DNA from: Herbidospora mongoliensis
GTDB lineage: Bacteria > Actinomycetota > Actinomycetes > Streptosporangiales > Streptosporangiaceae
Direction of reading: 5' to 3'
DNA length: 64,000 nucleotides
Assembly (NCBI RefSeq): GCF_001570545.1
Contig: NZ_BBXD01000008.1
Coordinates: 827,610-891,609 of the forward strand
The notes under the pieces were generated by a model. The model searched no databases. It was not told the origin of the DNA and saw only the letters and a list, made by a program, of their open reading frames with translations. A program made the translations under genes and the position numbers. Each line of letters opens with the position of its first letter. Position 1 is the first letter of the stretch. Shown here piece after piece: positions 26,990 to 35,525 of this stretch.

Positions 26990-29425
26990 CTAGCGACGAC
27001 GGGGATTGGTCCGGGACGTCGGCGGTGCGGACAGCGGATCCTCCGGCCAGGGATGCTTCGGATAACGCCCCCGCAGCTCGGCCCGGACCTGCCGATAGCC
27101 TTCCCGCCAGAACGACGCCAGATCCCCCGTGACGGCGACGGGTCTTCCCGCGGGTGAGAGCAGGTGGATGGTCACCGGGACGCCTGCCACGGCCGGGGTC
27201 CCCGTCCACCCGAAGAGCTCCTGCACCCTGGCCGCCAGCACCGGCCGGTCACCGCTGTAGTCGAGGCGGACCTGCGAACCGCTGGGGATCTCCAGTCGTT
27301 CCGGGACGACCTGGTCGATACGTACCGACCAAGGAATGAGCCCTCGGAGAGTGGTGGCGACATCGACGGCGGCCAGGTCGGCGCGGCGGCGGACCTTGGT
27401 CAGGTTGAGCGCCTCGACCAGCGCCTTCCCGACATCAGGCCACGGATCGCCGAGAGCCTTGTGGGCGAACTCCATCCGCTCCCGCAGCGCCCGGGCGGCC
27501 GGAGTCCAGTTCAGCAGCCCCAGACCCTCCTGCCGCAGCCCTTCTTTGACCGCCGCCGAGACGTCGACGTTCTTCAGGGCCTTGGACGACAACTCGATCG
27601 CCCCCAGCCTGCGCGTGCGCCGGGCCACCACATCGCCGTCGCGCCAGACGATCTCGTCTTCCTCGGTGATCGGCCCCGACATCAGCGCGATGCCCTCATC
27701 GATGACCGCGGCCTGCCGGATGCGCGCGGCCGCCCGCCCGGTGGCCCGATCGGCGACCGCGACCGCCAGCCACTCGGCCTCGGCGAGCCTGGACCCCTGC
27801 GAGACCTCGGCCCCCGTCCCGGAAGCCATGACGAACCCGGAACCGGGCCGCCGCCGCGCGACCCGTTCCGGGTAGGCGAGGGCGACCACGATCCCAGCGG
27901 CCTGGTCGTCGGTGTGCGCCTGCGTGGGGCTTCCCGAACTGGGACCTCGTGCGCTGGAGCTTCCCCGGCTCGGGCTTCCGGCGCGATCCGCCTGCCCTCG
28001 GGGCGCTTCCGGCGGAAGGGCCGCGGTCGCGTCACGCATCAGCCGGTCGGTCTCGCGCCGGATCTCCGGTGTCCGGGTGGCTCGCCAGACGGTGACGAGG
28101 TCGTCGGAGGCGTCCCGGGGGAGCTGGCCGGACAGGAGAGCAACGATCTCGGCGGCCCTGCGGGCGCCGGTCACCGGCGCGCCGTCCAGGAGCGCGCGGG
28201 CGAGGCGAGGATGGACGCCGATCCCGGCGATCCGCCGCCCCTGCGGTGTCACCTTCTCGCCGTCGAGCGCACCGAGCAGCGTGAGGGTCTCCCGCGCCAC
28301 CTTGAGAGCCCCGGCCGGAGGCTGGTCGAGCAGGGAGAGCCGGCCTGCGCCCCAGCACGCCGCCTGGAGGGCGAACGAGGTCAGGTCGGCCAGCGCGATC
28401 TCCGGCTGCGGATGGTCGGCCCGCCGCTCGGCCTCCTGCCAGCACCTGTAGACGACCCCCGGGCCTTCGCGGCCGGCCCGCCCCGCCCGCTGGGTGGCCG
28501 CCGCCTTCGACGCCGGGACGGTCACCAGGGACCCCAGCCCCCGGGCATGATCCATGCGGGGTTCGCGGGCCAGCCCGGAGTCGACCACGATTCGCACGCC
28601 AGGGACGGTCAGGCTCGACTCGGCGACGGACGTGGCCAGGATGACGCGGCGTTCCGCGCTGGGAGAGAGCACGGCGTCCTGGACCTGGGACGACGATCCG
28701 CCGTGCACCTGAAGGACGTTGAGATCGCCGAGCTGGCGCCCCACCGCGCCGAGTTCGCCCACGCCGGGCAGGAAACAGAGCACGTCGCCGTCACGCTCGT
28801 CGAAGGCCCGCCGGACCGTCGCGGCGACATGAGAGAGGAAGGCCCCGTCCACCCGGGGCCAGATCACCGCGGGTTTGGGCGGCGGCGCCCACACGACGTC
28901 GAGGGGATGCACCGCCCCGAGTGCCTCCACCACGGGCCCGTCGATCAGCGAAGCCCACCGGGGGGCGTCAGCGGTCGCCGACATGGCCAGAATGCGCAGG
29001 TCGGGGCGGAGCGCGGCGCGTACGTCCAGAAGAAAGGCCAGGGTCGTGTCGGCGTCGAGATGGCGTTCGTGGCACTCGTCGACGATGACCGCATCGACCC
29101 CTTCGAGTTCGGGGTCACGCTGGAGCCGCTGGAGCAGGACGCCGGTCGTCACGACCTCGATGCGGGTCTTCGCGGATACCTGGCGTTCGCCGCGGATGGT
29201 GTAGCCGACCGTTTCGCCGACCTTCTCGCCAAGGGACCAGGCCATCCGCCGCGCGGCGGCCCGGACGGCGATCCGCCGGGGCTCGGCCACCACGACCTTG
29301 CGTGGGGCCAGCGCGAGCGGGACGAGCGTGGTCTTGCCGCTGCCCGGAGGCGAGGTCAGCACGGCCGCGCCGGCGTCGTCGAGGGCGGCCAGCAGTCGCG
29401 GCAGGGCGTCGGTGACCGGGAGCAC
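26990..29425 (-). CDS. hrpB: ATP-dependent helicase HrpB
   Basis: An 811-residue DEAH-box helicase. Motif I is SPPGSGKTT near residue 28, motif II is the DECH form in VIVDECHERHLD near 115, and motif VI is QRAGRAGREGPGVVYR near 315. The C-terminal HrpB-specific domain follows. HrpB is a presumed RNA helicase whose cellular substrate is not settled. The Rho-like gene ends only 10 bp upstream on the same strand, so the two RNA-translocating ATPases are probably co-expressed. Confidence 0.93.
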   Translation of the reverse strand: MLPVTDALPRLLAALDDAGAAVLTSPPGSGKTTLVPLALAPRKVVVAEPRRIAVRAAARRMAWSLGEKVGETVGYTIRGERQVSAKTRIEVVTTGVLLQRLQRDPELEGVDAVIVDECHERHLDADTTLAFLLDVRAALRPDLRILAMSATADAPRWASLIDGPVVEALGAVHPLDVVWAPPPKPAVIWPRVDGAFLSHVAATVRRAFDERDGDVLCFLPGVGELGAVGRQLGDLNVLQVHGGSSSQVQDAVLSPSAERRVILATSVAESSLTVPGVRIVVDSGLAREPRMDHARGLGSLVTVPASKAAATQRAGRAGREGPGVVYRCWQEAERRADHPQPEIALADLTSFALQAACWGAGRLSLLDQPPAGALKVARETLTLLGALDGEKVTPQGRRIAGIGVHPRLARALLDGAPVTGARRAAEIVALLSGQLPRDASDDLVTVWRATRTPEIRRETDRLMRDATAALPPEAPRGQADRAGSPSRGSSSARGPSSGSPTQAHTDDQAAGIVVALAYPERVARRRPGSGFVMASGTGAEVSQGSRLAEAEWLAVAVADRATGRAAARIRQAAVIDEGIALMSGPITEEDEIVWRDGDVVARRTRRLGAIELSSKALKNVDVSAAVKEGLRQEGLGLLNWTPAARALRERMEFAHKALGDPWPDVGKALVEALNLTKVRRRADLAAVDVATTLRGLIPWSVRIDQVVPERLEIPSGSQVRLDYSGDRPVLAARVQELFGWTGTPAVAGVPVTIHLLSPAGRPVAVTGDLASFWREGYRQVRAELRGRYPKHPWPEDPLSAPPTSRTNPRRR

Positions 29426-29435
29426 GCCCGTCAGC

Positions 29436-30497
29436 TTAGGCCGCTCGGGCGAGACCGAGGAGAAGCTCGGCGTTGGAGCCGGTGTCCTTCAGCTTGGACA
29501 GGAAGGGCTCGTAGCTCTCGTGCGTGTGCAGCGCCTTGCGGAGCCGCCAGACCAGCGGCAGCTCGGCGGCGTCGAAGAGGAGCTCCTCCCGGCGGGTGCC
29601 CGATCCGGTGACGTCGACGGCGGGGAAGACCCGCTTCTCGGACAGGGCGCGGCTGAGCCGCAGCTCCATGTTGCCGGTGCTCTTGAACTCTTCGAAGAGG
29701 TTGTCGTCCATCTTCGACCCGGTCTCGACCAGGGCCGTCGCGATGATCGTGAGCGAACCGCCTTCGCGCAGCTTCCGCGCCGCGCCCAGCACCCGCTTCG
29801 GCGGGTGGATGGCCCGCACGTCGATCCCGCCGCTGAGCGTCTTCCCGCCGCCGGGCAGAGTCATGTTGTACGCCCTCCCGACCCGGGTGATCGAGTCGAT
29901 GAGCAGCACGACGTCGTGTTTCTGCTCGACGAGCCTCTTGGCCCGCTCGACGGCGAGCTCGATGACGGTGATGTGATCGGTCGGCGGCCGGTCGAAGGTC
30001 GAGGCGATGACCTCTCCCCGCACCGACTCCCGCATGTCCGTGACCTCTTCCGGCCTCTCGTCGATCAGGACGACCATGAGATGCACATCGGGATGGTTCG
30101 CGCTGATCGCATTGGCGATGGCCTTGAGAATCAGCGTCTTGCCGGCTTTGGGCGGGGCCACGATGAGCCCCCGCTGCCCCTTGCCGATAGGGGTCAGCAG
30201 GTCGATGACCCGGGTGGAGAGAACGGTCTTGTTCGTCTCCAGCCGGAGCCGTTCTTCCGGGTGGACGGGGGTGAGCTCCGCGAAGTGCGGCCGCTCGTCG
30301 GGCGGCCCGGCGTCGATGGAGACGAGCCTGCCGCCCTGGGCGGTGCCGTGGACGACGTCACCCTGCCGGAGCCCTTTGAGCAGCTCAGGCGGGACGACGA
30401 CGTCGTTTGAAGATCGGAGGTAGCCGTCGACCCGCAGGTGACGGCCATCGAGGATGCCGCCCACATTGTGGGTACGGCGAAGAAGGGGGGTTGCCAT
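29436..30497 (-). CDS. Short Rho-type transcription termination factor paralogue
   Basis: A 353-residue Rho homologue. The motor domain is complete: Walker A VAPPKAGKTLILKAIANAI, Walker B DVVLLIDSITRVGRAYN, and the IIATALVETGSKMDD and LSGGID loops that line the ring. The N-terminal Rho-N helix bundle is absent and the RNA-binding OB fold is abbreviated to about 50 residues. E. coli Rho has 419 residues and actinobacterial housekeeping Rho usually has 600 or more with a basic insertion. It is thus likely an extra copy. The ATG at 30497 has AAGGAG upstream. hrpB follows by 10 bp. Confidence 0.88.
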   Translation of the reverse strand: MATPLLRRTHNVGGILDGRHLRVDGYLRSSNDVVVPPELLKGLRQGDVVHGTAQGGRLVSIDAGPPDERPHFAELTPVHPEERLRLETNKTVLSTRVIDLLTPIGKGQRGLIVAPPKAGKTLILKAIANAISANHPDVHLMVVLIDERPEEVTDMRESVRGEVIASTFDRPPTDHITVIELAVERAKRLVEQKHDVVLLIDSITRVGRAYNMTLPGGGKTLSGGIDVRAIHPPKRVLGAARKLREGGSLTIIATALVETGSKMDDNLFEEFKSTGNMELRLSRALSEKRVFPAVDVTGSGTRREELLFDAAELPLVWRLRKALHTHESYEPFLSKLKDTGSNAELLLGLARAA

Positions 30498-30724
30498 GGA
30501 GAGCTCCTTGGGAGCACGGGAAGGCAGGCCACGAAGGCCCTGTGGGACGCCTTCGGCGAATCATGAAGTGAGGTTCGGGAACGTGTGCCGCTCAGCGGCC
30601 AGAAACACGCAATCCCGATGTCACCGTAACACGGCGAGGCCCGCCGGTGTTCCCCCGACTTTTGGCGGGACGTCGCGGCGCCACCGGATCGACACCGCGG
30701 ACCGGCGAACCTCCGCCGACGTGC

Positions 30725-31132
30725 TCAGTCGGCCCTTCCGCGTGGATCCAGCCGACTGACCAGCAGCTTCACGTCTTCCGGCCGCAGATCGATCTCGGCC
30801 AGCCGGTCGATCGGGATCTCTTCGATGATGTACTCGCCGCGCGCCGGATCGGCGAACTCCGGACCTGTCCTGAGGGCCGGATCCCACGTGTCGATCCGGG
30901 CGAGGAAGAAGTACGCGCCCTCGGGATCGACGTGAAAGATCGAGTCGATGACGGCGGTCCCCCCGAGCTCCTCGCGGACCTCCCGCAGCAGCGCGTCCTC
31001 AAGGCCGGCGTCGTCAGGTTCGATGCCTCCACCGGGAAAGACCCAGTAGGGCGCGAGCCCCGGCCGCACCCGCTTGATCGTCAGCAGGTGCCCACTCGGG
31101 GTGAAGAGGACCGCCCGAACTCGCCCGGCCAT
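30725..31132 (-). CDS. NUDIX hydrolase
   Basis: A 135-residue Nudix protein. The Nudix box reads GGGIEPDDAGLEDALLREV and continues REELGG, with the REVREELG helix intact and one extra residue in the preceding loop compared with the textbook consensus. The family hydrolyses nucleoside diphosphates linked to another group; the substrate is unknown. The ATG lies two bases after the HigA-like antitoxin stop, so it is the third gene of that operon. This placement hints at a link to stress or nucleotide signalling. Confidence 0.9.
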   Translation of the reverse strand: MAGRVRAVLFTPSGHLLTIKRVRPGLAPYWVFPGGGIEPDDAGLEDALLREVREELGGTAVIDSIFHVDPEGAYFFLARIDTWDPALRTGPEFADPARGEYIIEEIPIDRLAEIDLRPEDVKLLVSRLDPRGRAD

Positions 31133-31134
31133 CT

Positions 31135-31434
31135 TCAGGCGGCCGGGGCGCGTGGTGTCAGCCGGACTTCCACGTCGGCGTCGAGAGCCCGGGCCAGACG
31201 CTCAAGGACAGGAATCGTCGGGACCGTGCCGCCAGCCTCGAAACGGGCCACCGCCGACTGCGTCATCGCGGCCCTGGAAGCGAGGTCACTCTGGCTCCAG
31301 CCTCGTTCTTCTCGCATTGTTCGGACGGTCTTACCCAGCTCGTAGGCGATTCGTGTCGCCTCGTGAGCTTCCGCCGCGCCAGGCTCCGCCATCCGGCGAT
31401 TCCGGAGCTCCTTCCAGTCAATCCGCTCGCTCAT
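31135..31434 (-). CDS. XRE-family antitoxin, HigA-like
   Basis: A 99-residue protein with an XRE helix-turn-helix in its second half (REERGWSQSDLASRAAMTQS followed by VARFEAGGTVPT). It begins exactly where the HigB-like toxin gene ends (one-base overlap), in the toxin-first order typical of HigBA. It should neutralise the toxin and, with it, repress the operon, probably through the dyad at 31782-31799. Confidence 0.87.
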   Translation of the reverse strand: MSERIDWKELRNRRMAEPGAAEAHEATRIAYELGKTVRTMREERGWSQSDLASRAAMTQSAVARFEAGGTVPTIPVLERLARALDADVEVRLTPRAPAA

Positions 31435-31784
31435 CAGATCTCCTCATCGTCGCGGTCCTGAGCTGCCTCGATATACAGCCTCAGCGCTCGGCGAGCACGC
31501 TCGACCTGCCGAGCCTCACGCATCCGCGTCTTGCGGAACACCGTGAGGAGCACGATCTGCCGCCCAGGCGCTATCCAGTAAGTGATGCGCATCTGGTCAT
31601 TGTGTAGATAGAAGCGCAGCTCACGTAGCTTGCCATCGAGCTGCCGTGTGTAGGGCTCGCTGAGGAGCGGCCCTTGGTCCTCCAGCAGTTTGATGTAGAA
31701 CTCCGCACGGGTGAACCCCGCTGTAGTCAGCCCTTCCAACCAATTGGAAACTTCCAGTTCCAGCTTGACGTTACCCCAAGTCAT
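31434..31784 (-). CDS. HigB-like toxin (phage Gp49/RelE-ParE superfamily)
   Basis: A 116-residue basic protein of the Gp49-like HigB group. The conserved core includes LLEDQGPLLSEPYTRQLDGK, LRELRF, MRITYWIAPGRQIVLL and a C-terminal FRKTRMREARQVERA helix. HigB toxins are ribosome-dependent mRNA interferases. I place the start at ATG 31784, inside a dyad, because upstream in-frame codons lack coding character and a ribosome site; translation may be leaderless. The antitoxin gene follows with a one-base overlap. Confidence 0.86.
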   Translation of the reverse strand: MTWGNVKLELEVSNWLEGLTTAGFTRAEFYIKLLEDQGPLLSEPYTRQLDGKLRELRFYLHNDQMRITYWIAPGRQIVLLTVFRKTRMREARQVERARRALRLYIEAAQDRDDEEI

Positions 31785-31799
31785 AGCGTTGATGCTATG
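31782..31799. promoter_or_regulatory. Dyad over the higB start codon, probable HigA operator
   Basis: CATAGC and GCTATG flank six bases. The left arm contains the start codon of the toxin gene, and a possible -10 element (TAGCAT on the minus strand) lies within the dyad. This is a compact place for antitoxin-mediated autorepression. Confidence 0.6.
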
Positions 31800-31998
31800 G
31801 ACATGTGTTCGGGAAAGGTGGGGGTGATTCAACAAATGGTGACGAATGTAATGCCCAAAGTAATGAGCGGGGCGGTTTGCGTGTTATGCCGCTCGGTCTG
31901 TTGGGTCGGCCTCTGTGTGCTCGACCCTGGCGGGATCCCCGGGTGCCGGCGAAACCGTTACGGAACGCAAACGATCAGCTACACTGGAGACATAGACC

Positions 31999-32030
31999 AC
32001 CCGGTTCCCTTGTGGGCCGGGTTTTTTCTT
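31999..32030 (+). terminator. Intrinsic terminator on the plus strand without an obvious upstream gene
   Basis: ACCCGG and CCGGGT, extended by CCC/GGG across a two-base bulge, enclose TTGT and are followed by six T and CTT. A promoter-like pair (TTACGG 31958-31963, 16-bp spacer, TACACT 31980-31985) lies just upstream. The 258-bp gap 31785-32042 holds no convincing gene, so a very short RNA is possible. Confidence 0.75.
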
Positions 32031-32042
32031 GCCCGAAAGCGC

Positions 32043-32621
32043 CTACCGCGATTGCAGCGCGTCCAGCGCCACCGCCATCGCGATGACCAGGCGCCGGTCC
32101 AACCTCGGGTCGTTGATCTCGATCGCGTATCTGTCTCGCAGGCCCCACTTGCGGTCCACCGAGAACGCGATCGACGCGCCCACGCTGAAGTCGAAGTGGT
32201 AGGGCAGCCACTCCAGCGAGTCGGCGAAGCGCCGTAACAACGCCACCGACAGGCGGCGCTCGGTTCCCGTGTACGTCGGCAGTCCGGGCTGCTGCACGTG
32301 CCAGGTCGAGCGGAGTAACGACTTCCCGAAGTCCTTGCGGAACATTCCGATCGAGGTGCCGGAGGCGTCGACCACGTCGTAGCCGCTCGCCAGGTCGATG
32401 ACCTTGCGCGCCTTGAAGGAGGCCAGGGCCTCCGCGCGGGATTCGTCGGTGTAGAAGGTCACCTGCTCTTTCAGAGTCAGGCGTTTCTGTTCGGCGAACG
32501 CGACCACCGGGCCCTCGGAGCCGTCGGGCTGCTCCGTGCTCACCACATAGCGGTTGACCATCGGGGTGATCTTCTGGCGAAGGATCAGCTTCGAGTGGGT
32601 TTGGAGGACCGTCGCGTCCAC
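32043..32621 (-). CDS. LURP-one-related / tubby-C-like domain protein
   Basis: A 192-residue soluble protein with the alternating-strand pattern of the LURP-one/tubby-like fold: KLILRQKITPMVNRYVVS, FKARKVIDLASGYDVVDASG and the closing AIEINDPRLDRRLVIAMAVAL helix. Bacterial members have no fixed function, though phosphoinositide or membrane binding is known for tubby itself. The GTG at 32621 has GGAGG five bases upstream. It follows a TetR gene on the same strand by 34 bp and may share its promoter. Confidence 0.78.
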   Translation of the reverse strand: MDATVLQTHSKLILRQKITPMVNRYVVSTEQPDGSEGPVVAFAEQKRLTLKEQVTFYTDESRAEALASFKARKVIDLASGYDVVDASGTSIGMFRKDFGKSLLRSTWHVQQPGLPTYTGTERRLSVALLRRFADSLEWLPYHFDFSVGASIAFSVDRKWGLRDRYAIEINDPRLDRRLVIAMAVALDALQSR

Positions 32622-32655
32622 AAGAACCTCCGTTTTCAGGGCCTTTCCCACCCTA

Positions 32656-33246
32656 TTACCCAAGATCCCCTGTCAGATAGCGCTGAACGGAAGGGCCTAC
32701 GGAGATCACCAGTTCGTCGACGCTCATGGTCGTCAACGGCTCCAGCGCCAGGACGTAGCGGGCGAAGGCCAGACCCATCAGCTGGGCCGCGGCGAGGATC
32801 GCGCGGCGGTCGGGGTGGTCGCCGGGGAGGTTCTTCGCGATGGGTCCGGCCAGTTCGCCGGTCATGAAGTCGCGCATGATCTGGGCCGCCGCCGGCGTCG
32901 TGGCTATGGAGCTGACGATGGCGCGGATCCTCGGGCCGGTTTCCGGGCTCTCCCAGAGCTCCAGGTAGCGGCGCGTCAGGCGTACACCCAGATCCGAGGG
33001 ATCGCCCGTCAGGGTGCTCGCGAGCTGCCGGACCGGCATGGCGCCGCGCAGGGCGGCGTCGAAGAGGCCGTCTTTGGAGCCGAAGAAGTGCATGACCAGG
33101 GCCGGGTCGACGTCGGCGGCGCGGGCGACGGCGCGGATGGTGGTGGCGGCGTAGCCGGACTCGGTGAAGGACGCGATGGCGGCCTCCAGGATCGCTTCTC
33201 TCGTCGGGGGTGTGCCGGTTCGGCGGCCGGTCTTGCTGTTCTCCAT
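32656..33246 (-). CDS. TetR family transcriptional regulator
   Basis: A 196-residue regulator. Residues 15-60 form the TetR helix-turn-helix (REAILEAAIASFTESGYAAT, then VDPALVMHFFGSKDGLF). The C-terminal helices belong to a common actinobacterial TetR ligand-domain type. It faces a membrane-protein gene across a 72-bp gap that contains three contiguous 15-bp operators, so it almost certainly represses both directions. The inducer is unknown; an exported drug or lipid is plausible. Confidence 0.92.
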   Translation of the reverse strand: MENSKTGRRTGTPPTREAILEAAIASFTESGYAATTIRAVARAADVDPALVMHFFGSKDGLFDAALRGAMPVRQLASTLTGDPSDLGVRLTRRYLELWESPETGPRIRAIVSSIATTPAAAQIMRDFMTGELAGPIAKNLPGDHPDRRAILAAAQLMGLAFARYVLALEPLTTMSVDELVISVGPSVQRYLTGDLG

Positions 33247-33254
33247 GAGGGCTA

Positions 33255-33299
33255 TTCAACCACGTTGAATTCATCTATGTTGAACTCAACAGCGTTGAA
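33255..33299. promoter_or_regulatory. Three contiguous 15-bp TetR operators
   Basis: Each unit has the form TTCAAC-N3-GTTGAA: TTCAACcacGTTGAA (33255-33269), TTCATCtatGTTGAA (33270-33284) and CTCAACagcGTTGAA (33285-33299). They abut without a single spacer base and fill the gap between the divergent TetR gene (start 33246) and membrane-protein gene (start 33319). Confidence 0.85.
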
Positions 33300-33318
33300 G
33301 TCATCAGTAGGAGAAATC

Positions 33319-34239
33319 ATGAAGAGGCTGATCCCGGCCGTGGTGCTGGCCACGCTCATCGGGATGTTCTTCGTCGGCTCGTTCGTGGGTGCGCTGCACT
33401 CGCCCGAGCCCCATGACGTGCCGGTCGGCGTCGTCGGGCCGCCCCAGGCCGCCGCGCAGATGGCGCAGAAGCTCGACGGCAAGTTCGAGATCACGAGCTA
33501 CGCCGACGAGGCCGCCGCGCGGGGCGCGCTCGCCGATCGGGAGGTCGACGCGGTCGTGCTGCCGCAGCAGCAGAAGTTGCTGGTCGCCAGTGCCGCGAGC
33601 CGGTCGGCGGCCACGGTCGTCACCGCGGTGTTCACCGCCGCCTTCGCCGCCACCGGGCCGCTGGCCGTGGAGGACGTGCATCCGCTGCCGCCCGGTGACC
33701 AGGGCGGGATCGCCGGGATGTTCTTCGTGATCGGGCTGGTCATCCCCGGTATCGCCATCGGCGTGGCGGCCGGGAGGGAGAAGGCGCCGGCGGGCATCGG
33801 GGCCGTCGTGCTGGCCGGCGTCACCGTCGGGCTGGCCAACGCGTGGCTCGGGGACGTCGTGTTCGGGGCGCTGCCGGGCGCGTTCCTCGGGCTCGCGGGG
33901 ATCTCCGCGGCGCTCGTGATCACGCTGGGGCTGGTCGTCTCGGGGCTGGTGCGGATCATCGGTCCGGCCGGCGCCGGGCTGGCCGCGCTGCTCTTCGTGT
34001 TGATCGGGGTGCCGGCCAGTGGCGGGCCGCTCGGGGCGCGGTTCATCCCCGAGTGGTACGCGGCGATCGGGAACGTTCTACCGGTCGGGCAGGGATCGGC
34101 CGCCATCAGGAACGTCGTCTTCTTCGACGGGGCAGCCCTTGGGGTGCCGCTGCTGGTGCTGGCGGGGTGGGCCGCGGTTGGCTTGACCCTGACCCTCTCA
34201 GCGATGTCTCAGGTCAAACGTGCATCATTCTTGGGGTGA
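33319..34239 (+). CDS. ABC-2/YhgE-Pip-like membrane protein (DUF3533 type)
   Basis: A 306-residue membrane protein. One N-terminal transmembrane segment (VVLATLIGMFFVGSFVGAL) is followed by an extracytoplasmic domain of about 100 residues and five to six further segments from residue 130, the layout of YhgE/Pip and ABC-2 permease-like exporters. No ATPase is nearby. It is divergent from the TetR gene and controlled by the triple operator, the usual setting for a drug or lipid efflux component. The ATG at 33319 has AGGAG upstream. Confidence 0.8.
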   Translation: MKRLIPAVVLATLIGMFFVGSFVGALHSPEPHDVPVGVVGPPQAAAQMAQKLDGKFEITSYADEAAARGALADREVDAVVLPQQQKLLVASAASRSAATVVTAVFTAAFAATGPLAVEDVHPLPPGDQGGIAGMFFVIGLVIPGIAIGVAAGREKAPAGIGAVVLAGVTVGLANAWLGDVVFGALPGAFLGLAGISAALVITLGLVVSGLVRIIGPAGAGLAALLFVLIGVPASGGPLGARFIPEWYAAIGNVLPVGQGSAAIRNVVFFDGAALGVPLLVLAGWAAVGLTLTLSAMSQVKRASFLG

Positions 34240-34241
34240 GG

Positions 34242-35228
34242 ATGATTCGCTGGCTGAAATGGCCGGCCTTGGCGGGGCTTGCCGTACTGGCCTACCTCAC
34301 GCTGCGGGACGCCCTGCCATCACCGTCCGAAGTGTGGAATGTGATCACCGCGGCCGACGCCAACTGGCTGCTGGTCGCGGCGGGGTTCCAGTTGCTGGCC
34401 ATGGCGGTGTTCGCCCGGTTCTTCCGGCGACTGCTGGCTCTCGGCGGGGTCAAGGTCTCGCGGCCCCGGATCCTGGCGGTGACCTTCGCCCGGAACGCCG
34501 TGTCGGGGTCGCTGCCGGCCGGGCCGGTGGTGTCGGTGGCGTACACGACCCAGGTGTTCGCCAAGCTGGGGGCCGGTAAGCGGCTGATCGCGGCGGTGCT
34601 GGTGCTGGCGGCGGCCTACTCCGGGGGCACGTTCGGGGTGCTGGCGCTGGTGGCGCTGGTCTTCTCGCCGGAGACCCGGATGGTCACGCTGATCGCGCTC
34701 GGCGCGGTGATCGTGCTGGGCGTGCTGGCCTTCAAGGCCGGGCATCTGCTCGACCGGATGCCCAAGGTCGCCAAGCAGGTGCGGGCCACCTTCGCCACGG
34801 TCGGCGGCACCCGGCGCGACCATCTGCGGCTGGCCCACCTGGCGCTGCTGAACTGGGTGCTCGACGTCATCAGCCTGGGCGCGGTCTGCGTCGCCATCGA
34901 GGCGACCGCCAATCCCCACACCGTGCTGCTGGGGTTCGTCGCGGCCAAGACGGCCGCCGCGTTCGCCGTGGTGCCGGGCGGGCTGGGGGTGGCCGAGGTC
35001 GGGATGGCGGCCACCTACATCGCGGCCGGGATGTCGGGCGGGCAGGCGGCGGCGGTCGTGCTGCTCTACCGGCTGGTGTCGTACTGGATGAATCTCGTCA
35101 TCGGGTGGATCGCGTGGGTTCTCCTGCACGACTCGATCCGGCGGTCGACCATCGGGGTGCTCGTCAAGTTCGGAGCCGCGCTGAGCCCGTACGCCTATCC
35201 GCCGTCAGATCGACACGTTGCCCCTTAG
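34242..35228 (+). CDS. Lysylphosphatidylglycerol synthase-TM / flippase-like family membrane protein
   Basis: A 328-residue polytopic protein of the UPF0104/LPG_synthase_TM family, with about eight hydrophobic segments. Family landmarks are AVTFARNAVSGSLPAGPVVSVAY and the late VVPGGLGVAEVGMAATYIAAG, followed by YRLVSYW. The group includes MprF flippase domains and polyprenyl-lipid carriers. The aminoacyl-transferase domain of MprF is absent. It starts two bases after the preceding gene and so joins that TetR-controlled transcript. Confidence 0.85.
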   Translation: MIRWLKWPALAGLAVLAYLTLRDALPSPSEVWNVITAADANWLLVAAGFQLLAMAVFARFFRRLLALGGVKVSRPRILAVTFARNAVSGSLPAGPVVSVAYTTQVFAKLGAGKRLIAAVLVLAAAYSGGTFGVLALVALVFSPETRMVTLIALGAVIVLGVLAFKAGHLLDRMPKVAKQVRATFATVGGTRRDHLRLAHLALLNWVLDVISLGAVCVAIEATANPHTVLLGFVAAKTAAAFAVVPGGLGVAEVGMAATYIAAGMSGGQAAAVVLLYRLVSYWMNLVIGWIAWVLLHDSIRRSTIGVLVKFGAALSPYAYPPSDRHVAP

Positions 35229-35314
35229 GGGTTTTCTCAGGGTTCGTGGTGGAACGGGGTTCTTTGACGGTTCGTTGAACCGGTAACTGACCCACACGAT
35301 GGAGGAAACCTCTG

Positions 35315-35509
35315 ATGCACCGATCCCGTCACCACAAGATGATCGCCGGGGTCTGCGGCGGTCTCGCCGAGCGCTTCAACATGCCGCCGACGCTCGTCCG
35401 GCTGCTGTTCGTCCTCTCCTGCATCCTCCCCGGTCCGCAGGTCGTCGCCTACCTGATCATGTGGGTGGTCTTTCCCAAGGCACCCGCGCAGAAGTACGCG
35501 GGCCGCTGA
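35315..35509 (+). CDS. PspC domain membrane protein
   Basis: A 64-residue PspC-type protein with the hallmark KMIAGVCGGLAERFNM, then VRLLFVLSCILPG and one or two membrane segments ending VVAYLIMWVVFP. Stand-alone PspC domains occur in envelope-stress systems. A GGAGG ribosome site precedes the ATG. lipB follows 16 bp later. Confidence 0.92.
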   Translation: MHRSRHHKMIAGVCGGLAERFNMPPTLVRLLFVLSCILPGPQVVAYLIMWVVFPKAPAQKYAGR

Positions 35510-35525
35510 CCTATCCTCTGTTTTC

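Noticed and set aside
31805-32086. Plus-strand frame downstream of the higB control region
   Set aside because: Its codon use is unlike the neighbours and a strong terminator lies inside it.
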